22,720 bases of DNA. It comes from Saccoglossus kowalevskii (taxonomy: Eukaryota > Hemichordata > Enteropneusta > Harrimaniidae). The translations under genes were made by a program, and so were the position numbers. The stretch covers positions 1 through 22,720 of the forward strand of contig NW_003134656.1 in assembly GCF_000003605.2 (NCBI RefSeq), in the 5' to 3' direction. Shown here piece after piece: positions 1 to 10,477 of the stretch (within the stretch, counting starts at the first letter, position 1; each line of letters begins with the position of its first letter). The notes beneath the pieces were generated by a model. That model ran no database searches. It was given only the letters and a program-made list of their open reading frames with translations, and had not been told where the DNA came from.

Positions 1-164
1 TCACCCATGCAAGTACTAACCTCGCCCGATTGTGCTTTACTTTAAACATTTGTCGAGCACCTAACCACACAGCAACATGGATTATTCGAAATTAAGCCGA
101 ATTGGCGGCTATTTTATGTTTTGGAGGTTTTCATTCGATATCGCTTGCACAGGTACCTCTATAT

Positions 165-177
165 TGACCTATGACCT
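165..177 (-). other. TGACCT direct repeat, 1-bp spacing (DR1-like)
   Basis: TGACCTATGACCT reads AGGTCATAGGTCA on the minus strand, which is the exact form of a DR1 nuclear-receptor element. It recurs at the same place in the monomers and is exact in 19 of 24; units 8, 15, 16, 19 and 22 carry changes. A lone AGGTCA lies downstream in most units (CTTAGGTCATATA). A 7-bp tandem slip (TGACCTA twice) would give the same sequence, so function is unproven. Confidence 0.45.
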
Positions 178-218
178 ATACATACTTGATTTAATGCTAC
201 GTTGATTTAACACCAATT

Positions 219-237
219 TACGAAATATTAATTCGTA
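219..237. repeat. Inverted repeat TACGAA-N7-TTCGTA
   Basis: Six-base arms flank a 7-bp centre just upstream of the anchor. The centre is ATATTAA in most units, ATATTTG in units 10, 12, 13 and 18, and ATAATTG in unit 23, while the arms stay the same. Units 3, 4, 17, 19 and 21 (TTTAAGAAAT) and unit 20 (TTTACAAAAT) have lost the left arm. Confidence 0.6.
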
Positions 238-535
238 TTTCGAATTTTCTACTACGGGACTTGTTAATATGATATCAAAGGTAACACTCCCGCATGAAAC
301 TACCAACTTTGCAATCGCTTTTCACAACTTTGTAAGCAGTTTGGTGTCGATTTTTCGGTTGACTGGTGTGATAATCTGCATATATGTGAGGCATTCTCGG
401 AATATTTACTTTATGTTTTCACAATTTAACTCGGTTTTGTCATGATAATGATTTAGGTTAAATATTTAAGCTACTCCGCCAATATTTCCTTCGTATTTTC
501 AACTTTGCACAAAGTTTTCTAACGTTTTACAGTCA

Positions 536-547
536 GTTCACGTGAAC
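536..547. repeat. 12-bp palindrome GTTCACGTGAAC with E-box core
   Basis: This perfect 12-bp palindrome is centred on CACGTG. It is present in all nine class O units. Class G units have GCTCACGTGAAC, which leaves an 8-bp palindrome, and unit 17 loses the core. CACGTG is a known bHLH recognition core; binding here is not shown. Confidence 0.6.
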
Positions 548-941
548 ATCTATATGCTGCTTTCAACTGGCTTTTATTAAATTGATCGACTTAACAACTG
601 CGCCTTTCCATATGCCAACAACTTAGGTCATATATAAAAATACATCAACCAACTTTACAATAACTTTCCACAACTTTGCAATAACTTTGTACATCTTTAC
701 ATGATGCATTAACAGCGTAAAACCCACTACGTGCTGACAACATGAACAAACTTATTCGTGAAAATTACAAGTAATTTGAAAAGTTTCCATTAATTAGAAA
801 AAGTTACAAAAACGCCACGATTTTGCACTATGAATGATTGACATCACAGTAAGAAAAAATGCAGGAACGTTGCCTTATATTTTTCCATGAGTGTGATAAA
901 ACAAAAACAAATATAAATTCTACAGGACTTTTACCCAGTCT

Positions 942-1886
942 CCCATGCAAGTACTAACCTCGCCCGATTGTGCTTTACTTTAAACATTTGTCGAGCACCT
1001 AACCACACAGCAACATGGATTATTCGAAATTAAGCCGAATTGGCGGCTATTTTATGTTTTGGAGGTTTTCATTCGATATCGCTTGCACAGGTACCTCTAT
1101 ATTGACCTATGACCTATACATACTTGATTTAATGCTACGTTGATTTAACACCAATTTACGAAATATTAATTCGTATTTCGAATTTTCTACTACGGGACTT
1201 GTTAATATGATATCAAAGGTAACACTCCCGCATGAAACTACCAACTTTGCAATCGCTTTTCACAACTTTGTAAGCAGTTTGGTGTCGATTTTTCGGTTGA
1301 CTGGTGTGATAATCTGCATATATGTGAGGCATTCTCGGAATATTTACTTTATGTTTTCACAATTTAACTCGGTTTTGTCATGATAATGATTTAGGTTAAA
1401 TATTTAAGCTACTCCGCCAATATTTCCTTCGTATTTTCAACTTTGCACAAAGTTTTCTAACGTTTTACAGTCAGTTCACGTGAACATTTATATGCTGCTT
1501 TCAACTGGCTTTTATTAAATTGATCGACTTAACAACTGCGCCTTTCTATATGCCAACAACTTAGGTCATATATACAAATACATCAACCAACTTTGCAATA
1601 ACTTTCCACAACTTTGCAATAACTTTGCACATCTTTACACGATGCGTTAACAGCGTAAAACCGACTACGTGCAGACAACATGAACAACGTGTTCGAGAAA
1701 ATTAGAAGTAATTTGAAGAAAAGTTTCCATTAATTAAATAAAGTTACAAAAACGCCACGATTTTCCACTATGAATGATTGACATCACAGTAAGAAAAAAT
1801 GCAGGGGACGTTGCCTTATATATTTTCCATGTGTGTGATGAAACAAAAAAAGTATAAATTCTACAGGTCTTTTACTCAGGTAGCCT
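942..1886 (+). repeat. Satellite monomer 2, class O with common-type tail
   Basis: TGATATCA is at 1208-1215 and GTTCACGTGAAC at 1474-1485. The head and body match unit 1 exactly, but downstream of the 21-bp repeat pair the tail is the common form (AACAACGTGTTCGAG), so the unit looks mosaic. The junction before it lacks GGTA compared with most junctions (CCCAGTCTCCC against CCCAGGTAGTCTCCC). A three-base duplication (GAAGAAAAG) is present near 1717. Confidence 0.96.
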
Positions 1887-2831
1887 CCCATGCAAGCACT
1901 AACCTCGCCCGACTGTGCTTTACTTTAAACATTTGTCGAGCACCTAATCACACAGCAGTATGGATTATTTGAAATTAAGACGAATTGGCGGATATTTTAT
2001 ATTTTGAATGTTTTCACTCGATATCGCTTGCACAGGTACCTTCTATATTGACCTATGACCTTTACATACTTGATATAACACGTCGGTGATTTAACACAAA
2101 TTTAAGAAATATTAATTCGTATTTCGAATTTTCTACTACTGGACTTGTTGATATGATATCACAGGTAACACTCCCGCATGAAACTACCAACTTTGCAATC
2201 GCTTTTCACAACTTTGTAAGCAGTTTGGTGTCGATTTTTCGGTTGACTGGTGTGATAATCTGCATATATGTGCGGCATTCTCGGAACATTTACTTTATGT
2301 TTTCAAAATTGAACTGCGGGGTTGTCATGATAATGACTTGGCTTAAATATACAAGCAACTCCGCCAACATTTCCCTAGTTTTTTCCAACTTTGCGCGCTG
2401 GTTTATAACGTTTTACAGTCAGCTCACGTGAACATATATAGGCTGATTTTAACTGCCATTTATTAAATGTGTCGGCTAAAAAACTGTGCTTTTTTGATAT
2501 GCCAACAACATAGGTCATGTATACAAATACATCTACCAACTTTGCAATAACTTTCCACAACTTTGCAATAACTTTGCAAATCTTTACACGATGCGTTAAC
2601 AGCGTAAAACCGACTACGTGCAGACAACATGAACAACGTGTTCGAGAAAATTAGAAGTAATTTGAAAAGTTTCCATTAATTAAATAAAGTTACAAAAACG
2701 CCACGATTTTCCACTATGAATGATTGACATCACAGTAAGAAAAAATGCAGGGGACGTTGCCTTATATATTTTCCATGTGTGTGATGAAACAAAAAAAGTA
2801 TAAATTCTACAGGTCTTTTACTCAGTAGCCT
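1887..2831 (+). repeat. Satellite monomer 3, class G, variant head
   Basis: TGATATCA is at 2154-2161. The head is the variant also seen in units 4 and 21 (CAAGCACTAAC, CACCTAATCACACAGCAG, TTTATATTTTGAATG). A TTGATATGATATC anchor follows, shared with units 4, 17, 19 and 21. A 92-codon frame (2153-2431) is open in this copy. Confidence 0.96.
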
Positions 2832-3878
2832 CCCATGCAAGCACTAACCTCGCCCGACTGTGCTTTACTTTAAACATTTGACGAGCACCTAATCACACAG
2901 CAGTATGGATTATTTGAAATTAAGCCGAATTGGCGGATATTTTATATTTTGAATGTTTTCACTCGATATCGCTTGCACAGGTTCCTTCCAAATTGACCTA
3001 TGACCTTTACATACTTGATATAACACGTCGGTGATTTAACACAAATTTAAGAAATATTAATTCGTATTTCGAATTTTCTACTACTGGACTTGTTGATATG
3101 ATATCACAGGTAACACTCCCGCATGAAACTACCAACTTTGCAATCGCTTTTCACAACTTTGTAAGCAGTTTGGTGTCGATTTTTCGGTTGACTGGTGTGA
3201 TAATCTGCATATATATGAGGCATTCTCGGAATATTTACTTTATGTTTTCACAATTTAACTCGGTGTTGTCATGATAATGATTTAGGTTAAATATTTAAGC
3301 TACTCCGCCAATATTTCCTTCGTTTTTTCAACTTTGCACAAAGTTTTCTAACGTTTTACAGTCAGTTCACGTGAACATCTATATGCTGCTTTCAACTGGC
3401 TTTTATTAAATTGATCGACTTAACAACTGCGCCTTTCTATATGCCAACAACTTAGGTCATATATACAAATACATCAACCAACTTTACAATAACTTTCCAC
3501 AACTTTGCAATAACTTTCCACAACTTTACAATAACTTTCCACAACTTTACAATAACTTTCCACAACTTTGCAATAACTTTGCACAACTTTACAATAACTT
3601 TCCACAACTTTGCAATAACTTTGCACATCTTTACACGATGCGTTAACAGCGTAAAACCAACTACGTGCTGACAACATGAACAACTTGTTCGTGAAAATTA
3701 CAAGTAATTTGAAAAGTTTCCATTAATTAGAAAAAGTTACAAAAACGCCACGATTTTGCACTATGAATGATTGACATCACAGTAAGAAAAAATGCAGGAA
3801 CGTTGCCTTATATTTTTCCATGAGTGTGATGAAACAAAAAAAAATATAAATTCTACAGGACTTTTACCCAGGTAGTCT
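2832..3878 (+). repeat. Satellite monomer 4, class O, expanded (1047 bp)
   Basis: TGATATCA is at 3099-3106, GTTCACGTGAAC at 3365-3376 and a near-perfect 19-bp palindrome at 3675-3693. The unit is about 105 bp longer than its neighbours because the internal 21-bp minisatellite has seven copies instead of two. The head variant (TTGACGAGCACCTAATCAC) and the body variant ATATATGAGGC are shared with unit 21, 17 units away. Confidence 0.97.
3480..3626 (+). repeat. Expanded 21-bp minisatellite, 7 copies
   Basis: Seven uninterrupted 21-bp units start at 3480, 3501, 3522, 3543, 3564, 3585 and 3606. Each consists of AACTTTRCAAT followed by AACTTTSCAC, so the unit is itself a near-duplicated 11+10-bp half-repeat. 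Differences are confined to TAC/TGC in the first half and CCAC/GCAC in the second. Other monomers carry two copies here, and five extra copies (105 bp) account for the excess length of unit 4. The minus strand is open through it as a seven-codon periodic frame, an expected by-product of a 21-bp period. Confidence 0.98.
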
Positions 3879-4822
3879 CCCATGCAAGTACTAACCTCGC
3901 CCGATTGTGCTTTACTTTAAACATTTGTCGAGCACCTAACCACACAGCAACATGGATTATTCGAAATTAAGCCGAATTGGCGGCTATTTTATGTTTTGGG
4001 TGTTTTCATTCGATATCGCTTGCACAGGTACCTCTATATTGACCTATGACCTATACATACTTGATTTAACGCTACGTTGATTTAACACCAATTTACGAAA
4101 TATTAATTCGTATTTCGAATTTTCTACTACGGGACTTGTTAATATGATATCAAAGGTAACAATCCCGCATGAAACTACCAACTTTGCAATCGCTTTTCAC
4201 AACTTTGTAAGCAGTTTGTTGTCGATTTTTCGGTTGACTGGTGTGATAATCTGCATATATGTGAGGCATTCTCGGAACATTTACTTTATGTTTTCAAAAT
4301 TGAACTGCGGGGTTGTCATGATAATGACTTGGCTTAAATATACAAGCAACTCCTCCAAAATTTCCCTAGTTTTTTCCAACTTTGCGCGCTGGTTTATAAC
4401 GTTTTACAGTCAGCTCACGTGAACATATATAGGCTGATTTTAACTGCCATTTATTAAATGTGTCGGCTAAAAAACTGTGCTTTTTTTATATGCCAACAAC
4501 TTAGGTCATGTATACAAATACATCTACCAACTTTGCAATAACTTTCCACAACTTTGCAATAACTTTGCACATCTTTACACGATGCGTTAACAGCGTAAAA
4601 CAAACTACGTGCAGACAACATGAACAACGTGTTCGAGAAAATTAGAAGTAATTTGAAAAGTTTCCATTAATTAAATAAAGTTACAAAAACGCCACGATTT
4701 TCCACTATGAATGATTGACATCACAGTAAGAAAAAATGCAGGAACGTTGCCTTATAATTTTTCCATGAGTGTGATGAAACAAAAAAAATATAAATTCTAC
4801 AGGACTTTTACCCAGGTAGTCT
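3879..4822 (+). repeat. Satellite monomer 5, class G
   Basis: TGATATCA is at 4145-4152, followed by the AAAGGTAACAATCCCGCATG flank typical of most class G units. The 92-codon frame (4144-4422) is open but has two adjacent changed codons (AGCTCCGCCAAC to CTCCTCCAAAA region, near 4347-4360). The 21-bp element is back to two copies. Confidence 0.96.
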
Positions 4823-5767
4823 CCCATGCAAGTACTAACCACGCCCGATTGTGCTTTACTTTAAACATTTGTCGAGCACCTAACAACACAGCAGCATGGA
4901 TTATTCGAAATTAAGCCGAATTGGCGGCTATTTTATGTTTTGGATGTTTTCATTCGATATCGCTTGCACAGGTACCTCTATATTGACCTATGACCTATAC
5001 ATACTTGATTTAACGCTACGTTGATTTAACACCAATTTACGAAATATTAATTCGTATTTCGAATTTTCTACTACGGGACTTGTTAATATGATATCAAAGG
5101 TAACAATCCCGCATGAAACTACCAACTTTGCAATCGCTTTTCACAACTTTGTAAGCAGTTTGTTGTCGATTTTTCGGTTGACTGGTGTGATAATCTGCAT
5201 ATATGTGAGGCATTCTCGGAACATTTACTTTATGTTTTCAAAATTGAAATGCGGGGTTGTCATGATAATGACTTGGCTTAAATATACAAGCAACTCCGCC
5301 AACATTTCCCTAGTTTTTTCCAACTTTGCGCGCTGGTTTATAACGTTTTACAGTCAGCTCACGTGAACATATATAGGCTGATTTTAACTGCCATTTATTA
5401 AATGTGTCGGCTAAAAAACTGTGCTTTTTTGATATGCCAACAACTTAGGTCATGTATGCAAATACATCTACCAACTTTGCAATAACTTTCCACAACTTTG
5501 CAATAACTTTGCACATCTTTACACGATGCGTTAACAGCGTAAAACCGACTACGTGCAGACAACATGAACAACGTGTTCGAGAAAATTAGAAGTAATTTGA
5601 AAAGTTTCCATTAATTAAATAAAGTTACAAAAACGCCACGATTTTCCACTATGAATGATTGACATCACAGTAAGAAAAAATGCAGGGGACGTTGCCTTAT
5701 ATATTTTCCATGTGTGTGATGAAACAAAAAAAGTATAAATTCTACAGGTCTTTTACTCAGGTAGCCT
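4823..5767 (+). repeat. Satellite monomer 6, class G
   Basis: TGATATCA is at 5089-5096 with the common flank. The 92-codon frame (5088-5366) is open, with one Asn-to-Lys change at codon 54. The tail has the CAGGGGACG form, one base longer than CAGGAACG, which shifts the frame of the downstream short ORF. Confidence 0.96.
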
Positions 5768-6710
5768 CCCATGCAAGTACTAACCTCGCCCGATTGTGCT
5801 TTACTTTAAACATTTGTCGAGCACCTAACCACACAGCAGCATGGATTATTCGAAATTAAGCCGAATTGGCGGCTATTTTATGTTTTGGAGGTTTTCATTC
5901 GATATCGCTTGCACAGGTACCTCTATATTGACCTATGACCTATACATACTTGATTTAACGCTACGTTGATTTAATACCAAATTACGAAATATTAATTCGT
6001 ATTTCGAATTTTCTACTACGGGACTTGTTAATATGATATCAAAGGTAACAATCCCGCATGAAACTACCAACTTTGCAATTGCTTTTCACAACTTTGTAAG
6101 CAGTTTGTTGTCGATTTTTCGGTTGACTGGTGTGATAATCTGCATATATGTGAGGCATTCTCGGAATATTTACTTTATGTTTTCACAATTTAACTCGGTG
6201 TTGTCATGATAATGATTTAGGTTAAATATTTAAGCTACTCCGCCAATATTTCCTTCGTTTTTTCAACTTTGCACAAAGTTTTCTAACGTTTTACAGTCAG
6301 TTCACGTGAACATCTATATGCTGCTTTCAACTGGCTTTTATTAAATTGATCGACTTAACAACTGCGCCTTTCTATATGCCAACAACTTAGGTCATATATA
6401 CAAATACATCAACCCAACTTTACAATAACTTTCCACAACTTTGCAATAACTTTGTACATCTTTACACGATGCGTTAACAGCGTAAAACCCACTACGTGCT
6501 GACAACATGAACAAACTTATTCGTGAAAATTACAAGTAATTTGAAAAGTTTCCATTAATTAGAAAAAGTTACAAAAACGCCACGATTTTGCACTATGAAT
6601 GATTGACATCACAGTAAGAAAAAATGCAGGAACGTTGCCTTATATTTTTTCTATGAGTGTGATGAAACAAAAAAAATATAAATTCTACAGGACTTTTACC
6701 CAGGTAGTCT
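5768..6710 (+). repeat. Satellite monomer 7, class O
   Basis: TGATATCA is at 6034-6041 and GTTCACGTGAAC at 6300-6311. It combines the AAAGGTAACAATCCC flank usual in class G units with a class O body, so it is a reassortant relative to units 1, 2 and 4. The tail AACAAACTTATTCG is shared with units 1 and 12. Confidence 0.96.
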
Positions 6711-7651
6711 CCCATGCAAGTACTAACCACGCCCGATTGTGCTTTATTTTAAACATTTGTCGGGCACCTAACCACACAGCAGCATGGATTATTCGAAATT
6801 AAGCCGAATTGGCGGCTATTTTAAGTTTTGGAGGTTTTCATTCGATATCGCTTGCACAGGTACCTCTATATTGACCTATGACCAATACATACTTGATTTA
6901 ACGCTACGTTGATTTAACACCAATTTACGAAATATTAATTCGTATTTCGAATTTTCTACTTCGGGACTTGTTAATATGATATCAAAGGTAACAATCCCGC
7001 ATGAAACTACCAACTTTGCAATCGCTTTTCACAACTTTGTAAGCAGTTTGTTGTCGATTTTTCGGTTGACTGGTGTGATAATCTGCATATATGTGAGGCA
7101 TTCTCGGAACATTTACTTTATGTTTTCAAAATTGAACTGCGGGGTTGTCATGATAATGACTTGTCTTAAATATACAAGCAACTCCGCCAACATTTCCCTA
7201 GTTTTTTCCAACTTTGCGCGCTGGTTTATAACGTTTTACAGTCAGCTCACGTGAACATTTATAGGCTGATTTTAACTGCCATTTATTAAATGTGTCGGCT
7301 AAAAAACTGTGCTTTTTTATATACCAACAACTTAGGTCATGTATACAAATACATCTACCAACTTTGCAATAACTTTCCACAACTTTGCAATAACTTTGCA
7401 CATCTTTACACGATGCGTTAACAGCGTAAAGCAAACTACGTGCAGACAACATGAACAACGTGTTCGAGAAAATTAGAAGTAATTTGAAAAGTTTCCATTA
7501 ATTAAATAAAGTTACAAAAACGACACGATTTTGCACTATGAATGATTGACATCACAGTAAGAAAAAATGCAGGAACGTTGCCTTATATTTTTTCCATGAG
7601 TGTGATGAAAAAAAAAATATAAATTCTACAGGACTTTTACCCAGGTAGTCT
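6711..7651 (+). repeat. Satellite monomer 8, class G
   Basis: TGATATCA is at 6977-6984. The 92-codon frame (6976-7254) is open with a Trp-to-Cys change at codon 63. The TGACCT direct repeat has lost its final base in the second half-site (TGACCA). Confidence 0.96.
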
Positions 7652-8591
7652 CCCATGCAAGTACTAACCACGCCCGACTGTGCTTTACTTTAAAAATTTG
7701 TCGAGCACCTAACCACACAGCAGCATGGATTATTCGAAATTAAGCCGAATTGGCGGCTATTTTATGTTTTGGAGGTTTTCATTCGATATCGCTTGCACAG
7801 GTACCTCTATATTGACCTATGACCTATACATACTTGATTTAATGCTACGTTGATTTAACACCAATTTACGAAATATTAATTCGTATTTCGAATTTTCTAC
7901 TACGGGACTTGTTAATATGATATCAAAGGTAACAATCCCGCATGAAACTACCAACTTTGCAATCGCTTTTCACAACTTTGTAAGCAGTTTGCTGTCGATT
8001 TTTCGGTTGACTGGTGTGATAATCTGCATATATGTGAGGCATTCTCAGAACATTTACTTTATGTTTCAAAATTGAACTGCGGGGTTGTCATGATAATGAC
8101 TTGGCTTAAATATACAAGTAACTCCGCCAACATTTCCCTAGTTTTTTCCAACTTTGCGCGCTGGTTTATAACGTTTTACAGTCAGCTCACGTGAACATAT
8201 AAAGGCTGATTTTAACTGCCATTTATTAAATGTGTCGGCTAAAAAACTGTGCTTTTTTTATATGCCAACAACTTAGGTCATGTATAAAAATACATCTACC
8301 AACTTTGCAATAACTTTCCACAACTTTGCAATAACTTTGCACATCTTTACACGATGCGTTAACAGCGTAAAACCTATTACGTGCAGACAACACGAACAAC
8401 TTGTTCGTGACAATTAGAAGTAATTTGAAAAGTTTCCATTAATTAGAAAAAGTTACAAAAACGCCACGATTTTTCTCTATGAATGATTGACATCACAGTA
8501 AAAAAATGCAGGAACGTTGCCTTATATCTTTTCCATGTGTGTGATGAAACAAAAAAATATAAATTCCACAGGTCTTTTACTCAGGTAATCT
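7652..8591 (+). repeat. Satellite monomer 9, class G, frame-broken; perfect 19-bp palindrome
   Basis: TGATATCA is at 7918-7925. A single T is missing at 8061-8067 (ATGTTTCAAA against ATGTTTTCAAA), which breaks the 92-codon frame. The palindrome in the tail is perfect over 19 bp here (8391-8409). Confidence 0.96.
8391..8409. repeat. 19-bp perfect palindrome CACGAACAACTTGTTCGTG
   Basis: The nine-base arms CACGAACAA and TTGTTCGTG are exact reverse complements around one central C. The same site with one mismatched pair (CAT...GTG) occurs at 3675-3693, 12160-12178, 15936-15954 and 16878-16896. Most other units carry a weaker form (CATGAACAACGTGTTCGAG) with five-base core arms. It is a candidate protein-binding or cruciform site, but no function is shown. 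Confidence 0.8.
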
Positions 8592-9534
8592 CCCATGCAA
8601 GTACTAACCCCTCCCGATTGTGCTTTACTTTAAACATTTGTCGAGCACCTAACCACACAGCAGCATGGATTATTCGAAATTAAGCCGAATTGGCGGCTAT
8701 TTTATGTTTTGGAGGTTTTCATTCGATATCTCTTGCACAGGTACCTCTATATTGACCTATGACCTATACATACTTGATTTAACACTACGTTGATTTAACA
8801 CCAATTTACGAAATATTTGTTCGTATTTCGAATTTTCTACTACGGGACTTGTTTATATGATATCACAGTTAACAATCCCTCTTGACACTACCAAGTTTGC
8901 AATCTTTTTTCACAACTTTGTAAGCAGTTTGTTGTCGATTTTTCGGTTGACTGGTGTGATAATCTGCATATATGTGAGGCATTCTCGGAACATTTACTTT
9001 ATGCTTTCAAAATTGAACTGCGGGGTTGTCATGATAATGACTTGGCTTAAATATACAAGCAACTCCGCCAACATTTCCCTAGTTTTTTCCAAATTTGCGC
9101 GCTGGTTTATAACGTTTTACAGTCAGCTCACGTGAACATATATAGACTGATTTTAACTGCCATTTATTAAATGTGTCGGCTCAAAAACTGCGCTTTTTTT
9201 ATATGCCAACAACTTAGGTCATGTATACAAATACATCTACCAACTTTGCAATAACATTCCACAACTTTGCAATAACTTTGCACATCTTTACACGATGTGT
9301 TAACAGCGTAAAACCTACTACGTGCAGACAACATGAACAACGTGTTCGTGAAAATTAGAAGTAATTTAAAAAGTTTCCATTAATTAAATAAAGTTACAAA
9401 AACGCCACGATTTTCCACTATGGATGATTGACATCACAGTAAGAAAAAATGCAGGAACGTTGCCTTATATATTTTCCATGTGTGTGATGAAACAAAAAAA
9501 TATAAATTCTACAGGTCTTTTACTCAGGTAGCCT
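8592..9534 (+). repeat. Satellite monomer 10, class G, CCTCTTGACAC variant
   Basis: TGATATCA is at 8858-8865, followed by CAGTTAACAATCCCTCTTGACAC, a flank found in units 12, 13, 18 and 23 with small changes. The 92-codon frame (8857-9135) is open. From about 8870 to the head of unit 11 (~9598) it reads the same as the corresponding stretch one unit later. Private markers shared with unit 11 include AAATTTGCGCG, ATAGACTGA, GATGTGTTAAC and TATGGATGATTG. Confidence 0.96.
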
Positions 9535-10477
9535 CCCATTCAAGTACTAACCTTGCCCGATTGTGATTTACTTTAAACATTTGTCGAGCACCTAACCACA
9601 CAGCAGCATGGATTATTCGAAATTAAGCCGAATTGGCGGCTATTTTATGTTTTGGAGGTTTTCATTCGATATCGCTTGCACAGGTACCTCTATATTGACC
9701 TATGACCTATACATACTTGATTTAACGCTACGTTGATTTAACACCAATTTACGAAATATTAATTCGTATTTCGAATTTTCTACTACGGGACTTGTTAATA
9801 TGATATCAAAGGTAACAATCCCTCTTGACACTACCAAGTTTGCAATCTTTTTTCACAACTTTGTAAGCAGTTTGTTGTCGATTTTTCGGTTGACTGGTGT
9901 GATAATCTGCATATATGTGAGGCATTCTCGGAACATTTACTTTATGCTTTCAAAATTGAACTGCGGGGTTGTCATGATAATGACTTGGCTTAAATATACA
10001 AGCAACTCCGCCAACATTTCCCTAGTTTTTTCCAAATTTGCGCGCTGGTTTATAACGTTTTACAGTCAGCTCACGTGAACATATATAGACTGATTTTAAC
10101 TGCCATTTATTAAATGTGTCGGCTCAAAAACTGCGCTTTTTTTATATGCCAACAACTTAGGTCATGTATACAAATACATCTACCAACTTTGCAATAACAT
10201 TCCACAACTTTGCAATAACTTTGCACATCTTTACACGATGTGTTAACAGCGTAAAACCTACTACGTGCAGACAACATGAACAACGTGTTCGTGAAAATTA
10301 GAAGTAATTTAAAAAGTTTCCATTAATTAAATAAAGTTACAAAAACGCCACGATTTTCCACTATGGATGATTGACATCACAGTAAGAAAAAATGCAGGAA
10401 CGTTGCCTTATATATTTTCCATGTGTGTGATGAAACAAAAAAATATAAATTCTACAGGTCTTTTACTCAGGTAGCCT
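9535..10477 (+). repeat. Satellite monomer 11, class G, hybrid anchor
   Basis: TGATATCA is at 9801-9808. The left flank is the common AAAGGTAACAATCCC type, but CTCTTGACAC and everything after it are the unit 10 type, placing an exchange point at about 9811-9820. The 92-codon frame (9800-10078) is open. The downstream ~720 bp appear identical to unit 10. Confidence 0.96.

Larger units (their letters stand above)
1..941 (+). repeat. Satellite monomer 1, class O
   Basis: This unit is class O (CAATTTAACTCGG after the TTTATGTTTTCA landmark). TGATATCA is at 270-277 and the 12-bp palindrome GTTCACGTGAAC at 536-547. From position 4 it is identical to unit 2 for 546 bp; the first difference is at 550. 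Its tail carries the rarer form AACAAACTTATTCG, shared with units 7 and 12. The first three bases (TCA) differ from the usual junction. Confidence 0.96.

Noticed and set aside
26-60. 5S rRNA-like CGCCCGAT in the head
   Set aside because: Only an eight-base match, with no surrounding 5S sequence and no internal promoter pattern.
234-258. CENP-B box candidate (TTCG ... CGGG just upstream of the anchor)
   Set aside because: Spacing between TTCG and CGGG is 12 bases rather than the 7 of the consensus NTTCGNNNNANNCGGGN, and several units have CTGG instead of CGGG.
260-345. Spliced-leader RNA gene possibility (AAAGGTAAC donor-like site, GATTTTTCGG Sm-like site, ~1-kb tandem unit)
   Set aside because: The donor-like GGTAAC is GTTAAC in units 10, 12, 13, 18 and 23, the Sm-like site does not match the usual consensus, and no convincing leader stem-loop is seen.
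4711-4914. 67-codon plus-strand ORF recurring near the unit border (also 6599, 11309, 12252, 15084, 17908, 19783, 20727, 21667 and a 66-codon version at 8483)
   Set aside because: It crosses a slipping A-tract and the CAGGGGACG/CAGGAACG indel, so many units are frameshifted. There is no recognisable domain and no sign of selection.
4894-5022. Short ATG frame of about 42 codons starting at ATGGATTATTCG in the head of most units
   Set aside because: It is too short to judge and has no recognisable motif. Units 3, 4 and 21 carry altered sequence, and there is no expression context.
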